From positions 1-32,626 of the forward strand of contig UQXU01000012.1 in NCBI GenBank assembly GCA_900545085.1: a stretch of 32,626 bases of DNA, written 5' to 3'. The notes under the pieces were generated by a model that was not told the DNA's origin, searched no databases, and was given only the letters and a program-made list of their open reading frames with translations. A program made the translations under genes and the position numbers. Shown in pieces: positions 1-7,470 of the stretch (position 1 is the stretch's first letter; each line of letters begins with the position of its first letter). Source of the DNA: an uncultured Eubacteriales bacterium. GTDB lineage: Bacteria; Bacillota; Clostridia; Christensenellales; Christensenellaceae.

Positions 1-22
1 CACTCTCAGCGCTTCGAGAGTG
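1..22 (-). terminator. Possible terminator hairpin at window edge
   Basis: A 7-bp inverted repeat CACTCTC/GAGAGTG encloses an 8-base loop. It lies just downstream of the minus-strand operon that ends at 39. A T-tract, if there is one, would lie beyond the left edge, so the terminator role is only inferred. It is not a CIRCE element, because the arms differ from TTAGCACTC. Confidence 0.4.
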
Positions 23-38
23 TGTTAATGAGCCGATT

Positions 39-188
39 TTAGAAAATTGAGCTTAATTGAGGAATAATCGTTGAAGCAGCGCCTATTATGAATATAAGAC
101 AGATAATCCATAAGAAGAATAGCTTTTTAACTATCCCGATTATCAGTCCGGCAAACAGCAATACTGCGAGTCCTATAATGTATGCCAT
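39..188 (-). CDS. Small hydrophobic membrane protein, 49 residues
   Basis: A 49-codon frame starts with ATG at 188, preceded by GAGG eight bases upstream, and ends with TAA at 39-41. It begins 10 bases after the stop codon of the crotonase gene, so it is probably the last gene of the nadD-yqeK/rsfS operon. The product is almost entirely hydrophobic: residues 2-19 and about 23-42 look like two membrane segments separated by a short basic turn (VKK). I do not recognise a family. Placement, ribosome binding site and composition support a real gene; function is unknown. A chance frame is possible at this length. Confidence 0.6.
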   Translation of the reverse strand: MAYIIGLAVLLFAGLIIGIVKKLFFLWIICLIFIIGAASTIIPQLSSIF

Positions 189-198
189 ATTCTGCGCC

Positions 199-978
199 TC
201 ATCTGTCTGTATAAGGCTTGTGTTCGCGCTTTTCCAGGAAAGCGCTCATGGCTTCTGCTCTGTCTTCGAGGTTGCAGCAATCGGCATAAAGGCTTGTTTC
301 GTACTTCATACTGTCTTTCTGATCGGAATTGAGAGAATAAAGTATAGCGGATTTAAGACGCTGCATAGCGCCGGGCGCCTTGTCCGCTATGGTTTTAGCC
401 AGCTCGAGGGTTTTCTCTGCCAGTTCGTCGCGAGGCACTATATACTGCGCCAAGCCCATGTCATATGCTTCCTGCGCGCTGAAGATACGTCCTGTGGCCA
501 GAATATCAAAAGCTCGTGCTCTGCCTAAGGCTCTTGTAAGACGAACGGTTGCGCCCCACGCGGGGACGGTTCCGAGATTGATAGTAGGTATGCCGAATTT
601 TGCCTTGTCCGAGGTTATGACTAAATCGGCTGCTGCTGCCATCTCTATACCGCCGCCGAGGTTGTAGCCGTCAACCGAGAGTATAACGGGAACGCGGCAG
701 CTCTCGATGGCGTCCATTACTGATTTTCCGTTTTCGGCGAAGTCAACGGCTGTCGTCTCTGTGAGCTGACTTTCGTATTTTATGTCTCCGCCGGCTGTGA
801 AGGACTTTTGAATAGAGCTGTTAATTACGGCAACTCGAACGTCTCTGTCTGCTTCTGCTTGAGCTAATGCCGATGCAAGCTCGGCGGTCATTTCGACGTT
901 CATCGCGTTGAGAACTTCGGGTCTGTTTAAAGTTATTGTGGCTATGTGTTCGCTTTTAGAGTAGAATATGTATTGCAT
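199..978 (-). CDS. Enoyl-CoA hydratase/isomerase (crotonase) family protein
   Basis: This 259-residue protein has the usual single-domain crotonase length. The oxyanion-hole segments are visible: SFTAGGD at 59-65 and the GGG of NLGGGIE at 107-112. The first catalytic glutamate of classical hydratases (Glu144 of rat crotonase) matches Glu112. The second (Glu164, in the motif PE.xLG) is replaced: the protein reads GIPTINLG, with Thr132 at that place. The family acts on acyl-CoA thioesters, but this substitution makes a plain hydratase assignment doubtful; isomerase, hydrolase or decarboxylase activity is possible. The gene starts two bases after rsfS ends, so it is in the same operon. It has no other fatty-acid gene beside it, and its substrate cannot be told from context. 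Confidence 0.85.
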   Translation of the reverse strand: MQYIFYSKSEHIATITLNRPEVLNAMNVEMTAELASALAQAEADRDVRVAVINSSIQKSFTAGGDIKYESQLTETTAVDFAENGKSVMDAIESCRVPVILSVDGYNLGGGIEMAAAADLVITSDKAKFGIPTINLGTVPAWGATVRLTRALGRARAFDILATGRIFSAQEAYDMGLAQYIVPRDELAEKTLELAKTIADKAPGAMQRLKSAILYSLNSDQKDSMKYETSLYADCCNLEDRAEAMSAFLEKREHKPYTDR

Positions 979-980
979 TT

Positions 981-1349
981 TTACTCCTGTGTGTTTTGCG
1001 ACTCATAATTTTCAAAATTATCCTGGCTTTTCCAAAGGCGTTCAATGTCGTAGAATTTGCGCTCGTCATTGTGGAAAATGTGTACCAGAATGTCGCCAAA
1101 GTCCATAACTATCCAGCGTGCTTCCTGATAGCCCTCTATGCGGGTTTTGAAAATACCGCGTTTAGCCATCTGCTCTTCCAGCTCATCGGCAAGAGTTTTA
1201 ATGTGCGTGCTGGAACGGCCGCTGCAAATAATGAAGCTGTCGGCGATAATAGTTATGCCTTTAACATCTATGAGTACAATGTCCTCCGCTTTGCGGTTGT
1301 CCAATATTTGAGCCATATCGTATACCAGGCTGTCGAATTTACTGTTCAC
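981..1349 (-). CDS. rsfS: Ribosome silencing factor RsfS (Iojap/DUF143 family)
   Basis: This 122-residue protein matches the RsfS family in length and motifs: an N-terminal helix with DNRKAEDIVLIDV, a central IADSFIICSGRSSTHIKTLADE segment (about 35-57), and the C-terminal EGYQEARWIVMDFGDILVHIF block (about 72-93). RsfS binds ribosomal protein uL14 on the large subunit and blocks subunit joining when nutrients are scarce. It sits between nadD-yqeK (19-base gap) and the crotonase gene (2-base gap), which matches the usual Firmicutes neighbourhood nadD-yqeK-rsfS. The last 15 or so residues are rich in N, Q and E and poorly conserved in the family. The identification is secure. Confidence 0.95.
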   Translation of the reverse strand: MNSKFDSLVYDMAQILDNRKAEDIVLIDVKGITIIADSFIICSGRSSTHIKTLADELEEQMAKRGIFKTRIEGYQEARWIVMDFGDILVHIFHNDERKFYDIERLWKSQDNFENYESQNTQE

Positions 1350-1368
1350 GAAAAACCTCCCAATTATA

Positions 1369-2634
1369 TTAATCTTTTTTGTCTTTTCTAACGCGCTTGC
1401 GCTGATCCAGAAGATAGTTATACGCTTCTACAGAGTTAGGCTCTATTCTGAAACCTCGCTCAAGCAGATTGGATATCTCGCGCTGAACTCCGAGGAAAGT
1501 GGTTCCGGAGAGAGATTTTTTTGACATCTCTCTCAGCTCCTCTATTCCGTCAAATTTGCGATTGGGTTCTATTATATCAGAGACGTAAATTATCATCTCC
1601 AAGCGTGTCATATTTCTGCGCCCTGTAGTATGGTATCTCACGGCGTTGAGAATGTCGCTGTCAGTTATTCCGTAGTCGCGTTCCATAAAAAGCGCAGCGA
1701 CAGGACCGTGAAGCAGACGCGGTTCTTTTATTGTGACTTCATTGAGCGGAAGATTGTTTTCCTGAGCGATAGTCAAGAGCTGGTCGTCCGTCAGGCATTT
1801 AGCTAAATCATGAAAAATTGCCGCTGTTTGAGCTGTACGTTCTTCGACTCCGAATCTATGCGCTAATTCAAGCGCTGTTTTTTCAACGCCAAGACTGTGA
1901 TTGTACCTTCTGCTGTCAACTGCTTTGCGTAAAATCCCGAGATATTCATTGCGCTTTTGCTCCGGCAGGGCAGTCTGCAAGACTCCGTGTTCTGTGAGAT
2001 AATGCGCTACTTTTTTCCCCACGAGAGAATCTATGGGTTTGCCGGCGCGCATGTATTCTCGAACTTTGGTGGAGGAAATGTCAAGCCCCATTCCGTGACC
2101 TAACAATATGTTTTTGTGATAAATACGCTTAAAATACGCGAGCTTGTCGAAAACGGCATGTATGTCGTCGCCGGGACGGGGGATACATATAAACTCGGTC
2201 AGCTCGAATACACGTTTATAGTCTTTCCATTCCTCCAGCTTGAAAAGAGTGTCCGTACCTATTATATAGTACAGCTCAGCATAAGGCATTTGAGCTCTAA
2301 GTTCTGTCAGCGTATCAACTGTATATGTAAAACCTTGTCTGTCAAGTTCGATTCGGCTTAAAGTGATATAAGATCTTTCAGAGGCTATCATATCTGAAAG
2401 CATGGCGCGGGCGTTTTTGTCGAGGACTATTTCGCCTTTTTTATGCGGAGGGTCTCCGAGCGGCATGAAAAGAACCTCATCGAGATTGAATTCATCTCTG
2501 GCCATTTGAGCCATGTATAGATGTCCGAGGTGAGGCGGATTGAAAGTGCCGCCCAGTATGCCGATTTTTTTAGACAAAATGCTTTCTGTTTGTGTTTGCG
2601 TTTTGGATTCCTGAGTTTGAGTATTGGAGTGCAA
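1369..2634 (-). CDS. nadD: Fused nicotinate-nucleotide adenylyltransferase (NadD) and YqeK HD-domain hydrolase
   Basis: A 421-residue fusion. The N-terminal half (about 23-215) is NadD, which makes deamido-NAD from nicotinate mononucleotide and ATP; the nucleotidyltransferase motifs GGTFNPPHLGH (28-38) and ISSTKVR (186-192) are present. The C-terminal half (about 230-421) is a YqeK-type HD hydrolase with likely metal ligands H246, H275-D276, H309, H335 and D353. Known YqeK proteins split diadenosine tetraphosphate into two ADP. In many Firmicutes the two are separate adjacent genes. The start is TTG at 2634, preceded by AAAGGA with a 6-base gap. It adds a 20-residue polar tail rich in T and Q before the NadD core; a TTG nearer the core has a weaker binding site. 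First gene of the minus-strand operon. Confidence 0.93.
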   Translation of the reverse strand: MHSNTQTQESKTQTQTESILSKKIGILGGTFNPPHLGHLYMAQMARDEFNLDEVLFMPLGDPPHKKGEIVLDKNARAMLSDMIASERSYITLSRIELDRQGFTYTVDTLTELRAQMPYAELYYIIGTDTLFKLEEWKDYKRVFELTEFICIPRPGDDIHAVFDKLAYFKRIYHKNILLGHGMGLDISSTKVREYMRAGKPIDSLVGKKVAHYLTEHGVLQTALPEQKRNEYLGILRKAVDSRRYNHSLGVEKTALELAHRFGVEERTAQTAAIFHDLAKCLTDDQLLTIAQENNLPLNEVTIKEPRLLHGPVAALFMERDYGITDSDILNAVRYHTTGRRNMTRLEMIIYVSDIIEPNRKFDGIEELREMSKKSLSGTTFLGVQREISNLLERGFRIEPNSVEAYNYLLDQRKRVRKDKKD

Positions 2635-2701
2635 AGTAAATCCTTTCGGTTTGAAAATACTGTTTTGGAATTAGCTAATCCCATGCAATTGTTCAATTCT
2701 T

Positions 2702-2731
2702 ATTATACTACACCATGCGGGAAAAAATCAA
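2702..2731 (-). promoter_or_regulatory. Sigma-A-like promoter for the nadD-yqeK operon
   Basis: On the minus strand, TTGATT (2726-2731) and a perfect TATAAT (2702-2707) are separated by 18 bases. They point into nadD-yqeK, with the expected start site about 60 bases before the TTG codon. Confidence 0.7.
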
Positions 2732-2799
2732 TCTGAGGGTATGAAAAATGAGAAAAACGCACATAATTTAACAGCAAAAGTAAAAAGGAGGAGATTGGA

Positions 2800-3639
2800 A
2801 TGAGCAAGAAGATTAAGCGTTACCTCATGAAACAGATGACAGGCAGAAGCAGGGCGGCGAGGACTCTGGACGCGGTTTTAGGAACGGCGTTTGCATTTAT
2901 AATTTTTATGCTGTTGTTTTGGCAGCTGGGAGCAGGAGTGTACAGATCGGCGCTGCTCGCGGGCTGCGCGGCTGCGCTGATACGAGTTTTTTCTGTTTGG
3001 CGTTCTAACTGTAAGTTGGAAAAGTATGTCGACAAAAGCATATCTAAGCTGCGTTCGTCGCTTACTATAGAGCATTTTTTGCTGAGCTCTAAGCGGGATG
3101 AGTACATAGTCAGGTGTTTGGAACGAGAAACAGGTGGAAAAAGCTTCAGCAAATGCGGCGGCGGCTATTCAGACGGCGAAATGTTCGCTGCGGCGTTATT
3201 CAATTATCCTAAGCAGCCTGTGAATGAGCAGCAGCTTTTCGAGGCGTACAGCATGGCGAAACGAAGCGGAGCCTCCGAAGTATGTGTTCTATGTGCCGCT
3301 GATTTTTCTGCCGGCGCGAGGGAGCTTGCGCAAAGGAGAAATATAAAGCTAATAGGAAAAGGCGCGGTGTTGTCTATACTCAAAGGAACTGAACTCGAAG
3401 CGAATGAGGCAGAAGCTCTGCATGCGCTGGAGGCTCAGGCAAAGGTCAGACTTACGCGGGAGCAATTTAAGAAAAAAGTGCTGAACAGAGGAAAGACGAA
3501 AGCATATGCGCTTTGTGCTGTTTTGCTGACAGGATGGAGCTTTGTTGTTGGTTTTTCGATAGTGTACCCGCTTATGGCGAGTATGTGTGTGGCTATGGCG
3601 TTTTACAGCTATGCTTCGGAAGCGGCGGAGGCTAAATGA
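2800..3639 (+). CDS. Membrane protein of unknown function, possibly with a degenerate Mrr-like restriction-endonuclease fold
   Basis: A 279-residue protein with a strong AAGGAGGAG ribosome binding site. Two hydrophobic segments near the N-terminus (about 24-43 and 48-65) and a hydrophobic region near the C-terminus (about 232-270) flank a soluble middle part of some 165 residues. The middle contains GASEVCVLCAADFSAGA followed by AQRRNIKLIGKGAVLSIL (about 165-202). This pattern resembles the C-terminal half of Mrr-like endonuclease folds (a strand, the segment 'FS..A...A', then 'NI.LI....L..'). I see no convincing D...ExK catalytic set, so if the fold is right the protein is probably not an active nuclease. 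The resemblance is inference. It stands alone between two promoter regions and is not obviously tied to either neighbour. Confidence 0.75.
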   Translation: MSKKIKRYLMKQMTGRSRAARTLDAVLGTAFAFIIFMLLFWQLGAGVYRSALLAGCAAALIRVFSVWRSNCKLEKYVDKSISKLRSSLTIEHFLLSSKRDEYIVRCLERETGGKSFSKCGGGYSDGEMFAAALFNYPKQPVNEQQLFEAYSMAKRSGASEVCVLCAADFSAGARELAQRRNIKLIGKGAVLSILKGTELEANEAEALHALEAQAKVRLTREQFKKKVLNRGKTKAYALCAVLLTGWSFVVGFSIVYPLMASMCVAMAFYSYASEAAEAK

Positions 3640-3658
3640 CAGCTTCTGCCTCTTTTTT
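3628..3658 (+). terminator. Likely intrinsic terminator overlapping the stop codon of the 2800 gene
   Basis: GAGGC (3628-3632) pairs with GCCTC (3648-3652) across a 15-base loop, followed by TTTTTT at 3653-3658. The stem is short, but the T-tract is clear and the position fits the gene end. Confidence 0.5.
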
Positions 3659-3710
3659 GATTGTTCATAAAATAACGAATATATACAGAGTATATACGTG
3701 TACTTTGCTC

Positions 3711-3739
3711 TTGACAAAACATACTTTTTCGGATAGAAT
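3711..3739 (+). promoter_or_regulatory. Strong sigma-A promoter of the ilv leader
   Basis: A perfect -35 TTGACA (3711-3716) and a -10 TAGAAT (3734-3739) are spaced by 17 bases. Transcription would start near 3746, leaving about 385 bases of untranslated leader before ilvB. Confidence 0.85.
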
Positions 3740-3751
3740 GTAGAAAAATAA

Positions 3752-3890
3752 TGTAGGGTTGCGATTAAAGAAGATTGTGTTATTGCTTCTACAAGCCTTT
3801 GAAAACTGTGCGTTATGCGCATAAGGCGGGAATAAAAGCTAAGTCTCTTTGTAACAAACCGTTGTCTGTTTGGGAGAAAGGGATTTTTTT
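3752..3890 (+). promoter_or_regulatory. Candidate structured leader RNA or attenuator, class unknown
   Basis: Starting just after the promoter, three hairpins can be drawn by eye. The first is TGTAG/CTACA (3752-3756 with 3788-3792) enclosing GCGAT/ATTGC. The second is TGTGCG/CGCATA with lower stem GCCTT/AAGGC (3795-3827). The third is the terminator hairpin 3844-3890. A purine-rich single strand, GGGAATAAAAGCTAAG, joins the second and third. This layout (aptamer-like domain, linker, terminator, then biosynthetic genes) is what a riboswitch or attenuator would show; a free-standing small RNA of about 140 bases is equally possible. I see no T-box consensus AGGGTGGNACCGCG. AGGGTTGCG and GGCGGGAATAAAAG faintly recall ykkC-family riboswitches, but their other conserved blocks are missing. 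Confidence 0.6.
3844..3890 (+). terminator. Intrinsic terminator within the ilv leader
   Basis: The lower stem TCTCTTT (3844-3850) pairs with AAAGGGA (3877-3883). A symmetric internal loop (GTAA/GGAG) follows, then the upper stem CAAAC/GTTTG (3855-3859 with 3868-3872). Seven T residues at 3884-3890 follow directly. It lies about 240 bases before ilvB, so it would stop most transcripts before the operon unless read through. Confidence 0.75.
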
Positions 3891-3919
3891 GTATAATCTC
3901 AGCAACTCATGTATTTTTA

Positions 3920-3952
3920 GTCGGTTTCTGACCGAGAGTCAGGGAGACCGAC
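3920..3952 (+). promoter_or_regulatory. Stable hairpin in the ilv leader
   Basis: GTCGGT (3920-3925) pairs with ACCGAC (3947-3952), and the inner TTCTGAC pairs with GTCAGGG around a CGAGA loop, with a two-base bulge. No T-tract follows, so it is not a terminator. It may be part of a regulatory fold between the upstream terminator and ilvB. Confidence 0.5.
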
Positions 3953-3964
3953 GTATTAATTATC

Positions 3965-4106
3965 TGACAGATTGTATTCTGATTCTTGATATGTGATTTT
4001 TTGACACATGGAATCAGAGCTGCACTATAGATGGTCAAATCTGCGAGGCGGCTTTTTGAAATGTGAAGAAGTTGATTAAACCGCAAAAAACAGATCTGGG
4101 CTGTCA
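3965..4106 (+). promoter_or_regulatory. Possible multi-stem RNA fold just upstream of the ilvB ribosome binding site
   Basis: A long-range stem TGACAG (3965-3970) with CTGTCA (4101-4106) could close a domain. Inside are hairpin CTGATTC/GAATCAG (3979-3985 with 4011-4017, inner ATGTG/CACAT) and a stem ATCTG/CAGAT (4039-4043 with 4091-4095) topped by GCGG/CCGC. The closing strand ends only nine bases before AAAGGAG. Competing pairings exist, since CAGAT also occurs at 3968 and ATCTG at 3962 and 4094. A weak promoter-like TTGACA (4001-4006) followed by TATAGA lies inside it. All of this is pairing by eye. Confidence 0.4.
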
Positions 4107-4129
4107 ATATACGCAAAGGAGAGTTTTTT

Positions 4130-5812
4130 ATGAAGATGGCAGGAGCTCAAATCATTATCGAAACCCTGATAGAGCAGGGTGTAACGGATGTTTTCGGTTA
4201 TCCCGGCGGCACCGTTATAAATATTTATGATGAGCTGTACAAAGCCAGCGACAGAATTAATCATGTACTGGCTGCACACGAACAGGGTGCGACGCATGCC
4301 GCTGACGGTTATTCCAGGGCAACAGGCAAGGTTGGTGTAGTCATCGCTACCTCCGGCCCTGGCGCTACTAATACCGTAACTGGCATCGCTACGGCAATGA
4401 TGGATTCAATCCCCATGGTAGCGATTACGGGCAACGTCCCTTGCAATCTTATCGGCAAGGACAGCTTTCAGGAAATTGACATAACAGGTATCACTCTGCC
4501 TATTACTAAGCACAATTTCTTTGTTAACGATATCAAGGATCTGGCAGACACTATCCGCGAAGCGTTTAGAATTGCAAGATCCGGCAGACCCGGTCCTGTT
4601 CTCATTGACGTTCCTAAGGACGTTCAGGTTTCTGTTGCTGATTTCGAGACTAAGGAAATAGCGCCGGCGTTCCCTCAGAGAATAGCGAAGGAAGAGGAAA
4701 TTGACGCTGCTGTTGCTGCTATCAACAAAGCTAAAAAACCGTACATCTACATAGGCGGCGGCGCGGCGGGCCGCGGTATGACTAAGCAAATAATGGAAAT
4801 GGCAGAGAAAATAGACGCATGCATAGGCTGCTCTTTTATGGGACTTTCAGCCCTGCCGAACTCATACGATAGATTCCTCGGAATGCAGGGAATGCACGGT
4901 CATTATGCTTCCACGCTTGCAAATGAAGAAGCGGATTTGATTTTCGGCGTAGGCGTGCGTTTCAGCGACAGAGCTACAGGCGACACTTCCAAATACGGAA
5001 AAGGCGCGACTATCGTCCAACTCGATCCCGACTTTGCCGAAATCAATAAAAACGTAAATACAGACGTAGGCATCGTATGCGACATCGTGGATGCTTTTGA
5101 AAGAATTCTCGCAAAAGTAGACAAGCAGGAGCATCCTGAATGGATGAAGAGAGTTCAGGGTCTTGTAGGCGAAGAGCAGCAGCTTATCAGCGAGGCTGAG
5201 GAAGCAGCAGGAGATATGCTTACACCTAAGAAAGTAATCGACATCATGAATGAAGTCAAAGACGACGACACTATCGTGGCTACCGACGTAGGTCAGCATC
5301 AGATGTGGGCGGCTCAGTATACTGACTTCCAGAAGGCGCGCAAGATCGTATCCAGCGGCGGTCTCGGTACTATGGGCTTCGGTCTGGGCGCTTCTATCGG
5401 CGCTCACATTGCTTCGGGCGACAGAGTAATTCTGGTAACAGGCGACGGCAGCTTCGGTATGAACTTGACAGAGCTTGCTACAGCGGTTACTTATAAAATA
5501 CCTGTTACTATAATTATAATGAACAACGGTGCGCTGGGTATGGTTCACCAGTGGCAGGCGCTCTTCTTTGACAAGCGTTATTCCAATACCGTGCTCAATC
5601 GTAAGACGGATTTCGTAAAACTGGCTGACGCTTTCGGTCTGGAAGGCTGCCGTGCGACTACGGCTGAGGAATTCAAGGCCGCGCTCGAAAAGGGCATGAA
5701 GACGGACGGTCCTTTCATAATTGATACGATTATCGACGAGGATGCTCTTGTTCTGCCGATGCTTCCCGCCGGCGGTTCTGTAGACGACATCATTGTTAAG
5801 CCCGAGCTGTAG
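4130..5812 (+). CDS. ilvB: Acetolactate synthase, large catalytic subunit
   Basis: A 560-residue thiamine-diphosphate enzyme, typical in length. It condenses two pyruvates to 2-acetolactate (valine, leucine) or pyruvate with 2-oxobutyrate to 2-aceto-2-hydroxybutyrate (isoleucine). The N-terminal domain has the catalytic glutamate in [14 protein letters not shown] (Glu51). The C-terminal domain has the diphosphate and Mg-binding motif GDGSFGMN beginning at 438 and ending near the NNGALG segment. The FAD-binding middle domain spans roughly 190-340. The start ATG has AAAGGAG eight bases upstream. It is the first gene of ilvB-ilvN-ilvC-ilvD and is followed after 12 bases by its regulatory subunit. 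Expression is probably controlled through the long leader upstream. Confidence 0.97.
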   Translation: MKMAGAQIIIETLIEQGVTDVFGYPGGTVINIYDELYKASDRINHVLAAHEQGATHAADGYSRATGKVGVVIATSGPGATNTVTGIATAMMDSIPMVAITGNVPCNLIGKDSFQEIDITGITLPITKHNFFVNDIKDLADTIREAFRIARSGRPGPVLIDVPKDVQVSVADFETKEIAPAFPQRIAKEEEIDAAVAAINKAKKPYIYIGGGAAGRGMTKQIMEMAEKIDACIGCSFMGLSALPNSYDRFLGMQGMHGHYASTLANEEADLIFGVGVRFSDRATGDTSKYGKGATIVQLDPDFAEINKNVNTDVGIVCDIVDAFERILAKVDKQEHPEWMKRVQGLVGEEQQLISEAEEAAGDMLTPKKVIDIMNEVKDDDTIVATDVGQHQMWAAQYTDFQKARKIVSSGGLGTMGFGLGASIGAHIASGDRVILVTGDGSFGMNLTELATAVTYKIPVTIIIMNNGALGMVHQWQALFFDKRYSNTVLNRKTDFVKLADAFGLEGCRATTAEEFKAALEKGMKTDGPFIIDTIIDEDALVLPMLPAGGSVDDIIVKPEL

Positions 5813-5824
5813 GAGGTGCTGAAA

Positions 5825-6337
5825 ATGAAAGACAATAACAAATTCGTAATTGCGGTTTATGTTGACAATAGATTCGGCGTATTGACAAGAGTAACAAGCA
5901 TGTTCACGCGCCGCGGATTCAATATTGATACACTGACAGTAGGCGAGACAGAGTCTCCTGAGTATTCCAGAATAACCATCTCCTTGAGTGGGGATGGATA
6001 TGCTAAAGAGCAGCTCCTCAATCAGCTTAGAAAGCTGCACAACGTAAAGAAACTCGAAATCCTCGACGATGAAGAGCAGATCATCAAGCGCGAGCTGATG
6101 CTTATAAAGATTAAAAACACCTCTCAGACACGTGCCGACGTAATGGCGGCTGTCCAGGTTTATCGTGCGAAGATCATAGACTTTACGACAGAAGCTATGT
6201 GTATCGAAGTAACAGGCAGCTCAGACAAGATCGACGCATTTATCAAGGTTATGCTTCCTATGGGCATAATCGAAATGTGCCGTACAGGCGTTGTGGCTCT
6301 CGAAAGAGGCGGCGCGAACCTTCTTGAGAAGGAATAA
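5825..6337 (+). CDS. ilvN: Acetolactate synthase, small regulatory subunit
   Basis: A 170-residue protein with an N-terminal ACT domain (FVIAVYVDNRFGVLTRVTSMF, about 6-26, then RRGFNIDTLTVG) and the usual C-terminal domain of the small subunit. It binds the large subunit, raises its activity and gives feedback inhibition by valine or related amino acids. The start chosen is ATG at 5825, eight bases after AGGAGG (5811-5816), which overlaps the ilvB stop. An in-frame GTG at 5816 overlaps the ribosome binding site and is not favoured. The tight spacing fits co-translation with ilvB. Confidence 0.95.
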   Translation: MKDNNKFVIAVYVDNRFGVLTRVTSMFTRRGFNIDTLTVGETESPEYSRITISLSGDGYAKEQLLNQLRKLHNVKKLEILDDEEQIIKRELMLIKIKNTSQTRADVMAAVQVYRAKIIDFTTEAMCIEVTGSSDKIDAFIKVMLPMGIIEMCRTGVVALERGGANLLEKE

Positions 6338-6342
6338 TATAA

Positions 6343-7401
<1,059 letters not shown>

Positions 7402-7423
7402 TTAATAAAAAATAAGCTGGCAG

Positions 7424-7446
7424 GGGAGAGAACTCGTTCTTCTCCC
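7424..7446 (+). repeat. Intergenic hairpin between ilvC and ilvD
   Basis: GGGAGAGAAC (7424-7433) pairs with GTTCTTCTCCC (7436-7446) with one bulged base and a two-base loop. The tract after it (TTGTTTGC) is too mixed for a confident terminator. It may protect the upstream mRNA or lower ilvD expression. Confidence 0.5.
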
Positions 7447-7470
7447 TTGTTTGCAAAGAGGAAATAAAAA

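Noticed and set aside
88..528. A 146-codon plus-strand frame at the left end
   Set aside because: It lies opposite the crotonase gene and the small membrane protein, and has no ribosome binding site or recognisable content.
3752..3842. ykkC-family (guanidine, ppGpp or PRPP) riboswitch as a firm call
   Set aside because: Only two short blocks resemble the family. The conserved GGUCC(G/A)AG and ACACGG-type blocks are not visible, so I left it as an unclassified structured leader.
3746..3890. 6S RNA
   Set aside because: The 5' and 3' ends do not form the long closing stem with a central bubble; the 3' part forms a local terminator instead.
3746..4129. T-box leader or leader-peptide attenuator for ilvB
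   Set aside because: There is no AGGGTGGNACCGCG-like T-box sequence, and no short frame with a ribosome binding site and runs of Ile, Leu or Val codons.
4862..6040. A 392-codon open frame antisense to ilvB and ilvN
   Set aside because: It overlaps two well-identified genes on the opposite strand, and its translation looks like a shadow of their codons.
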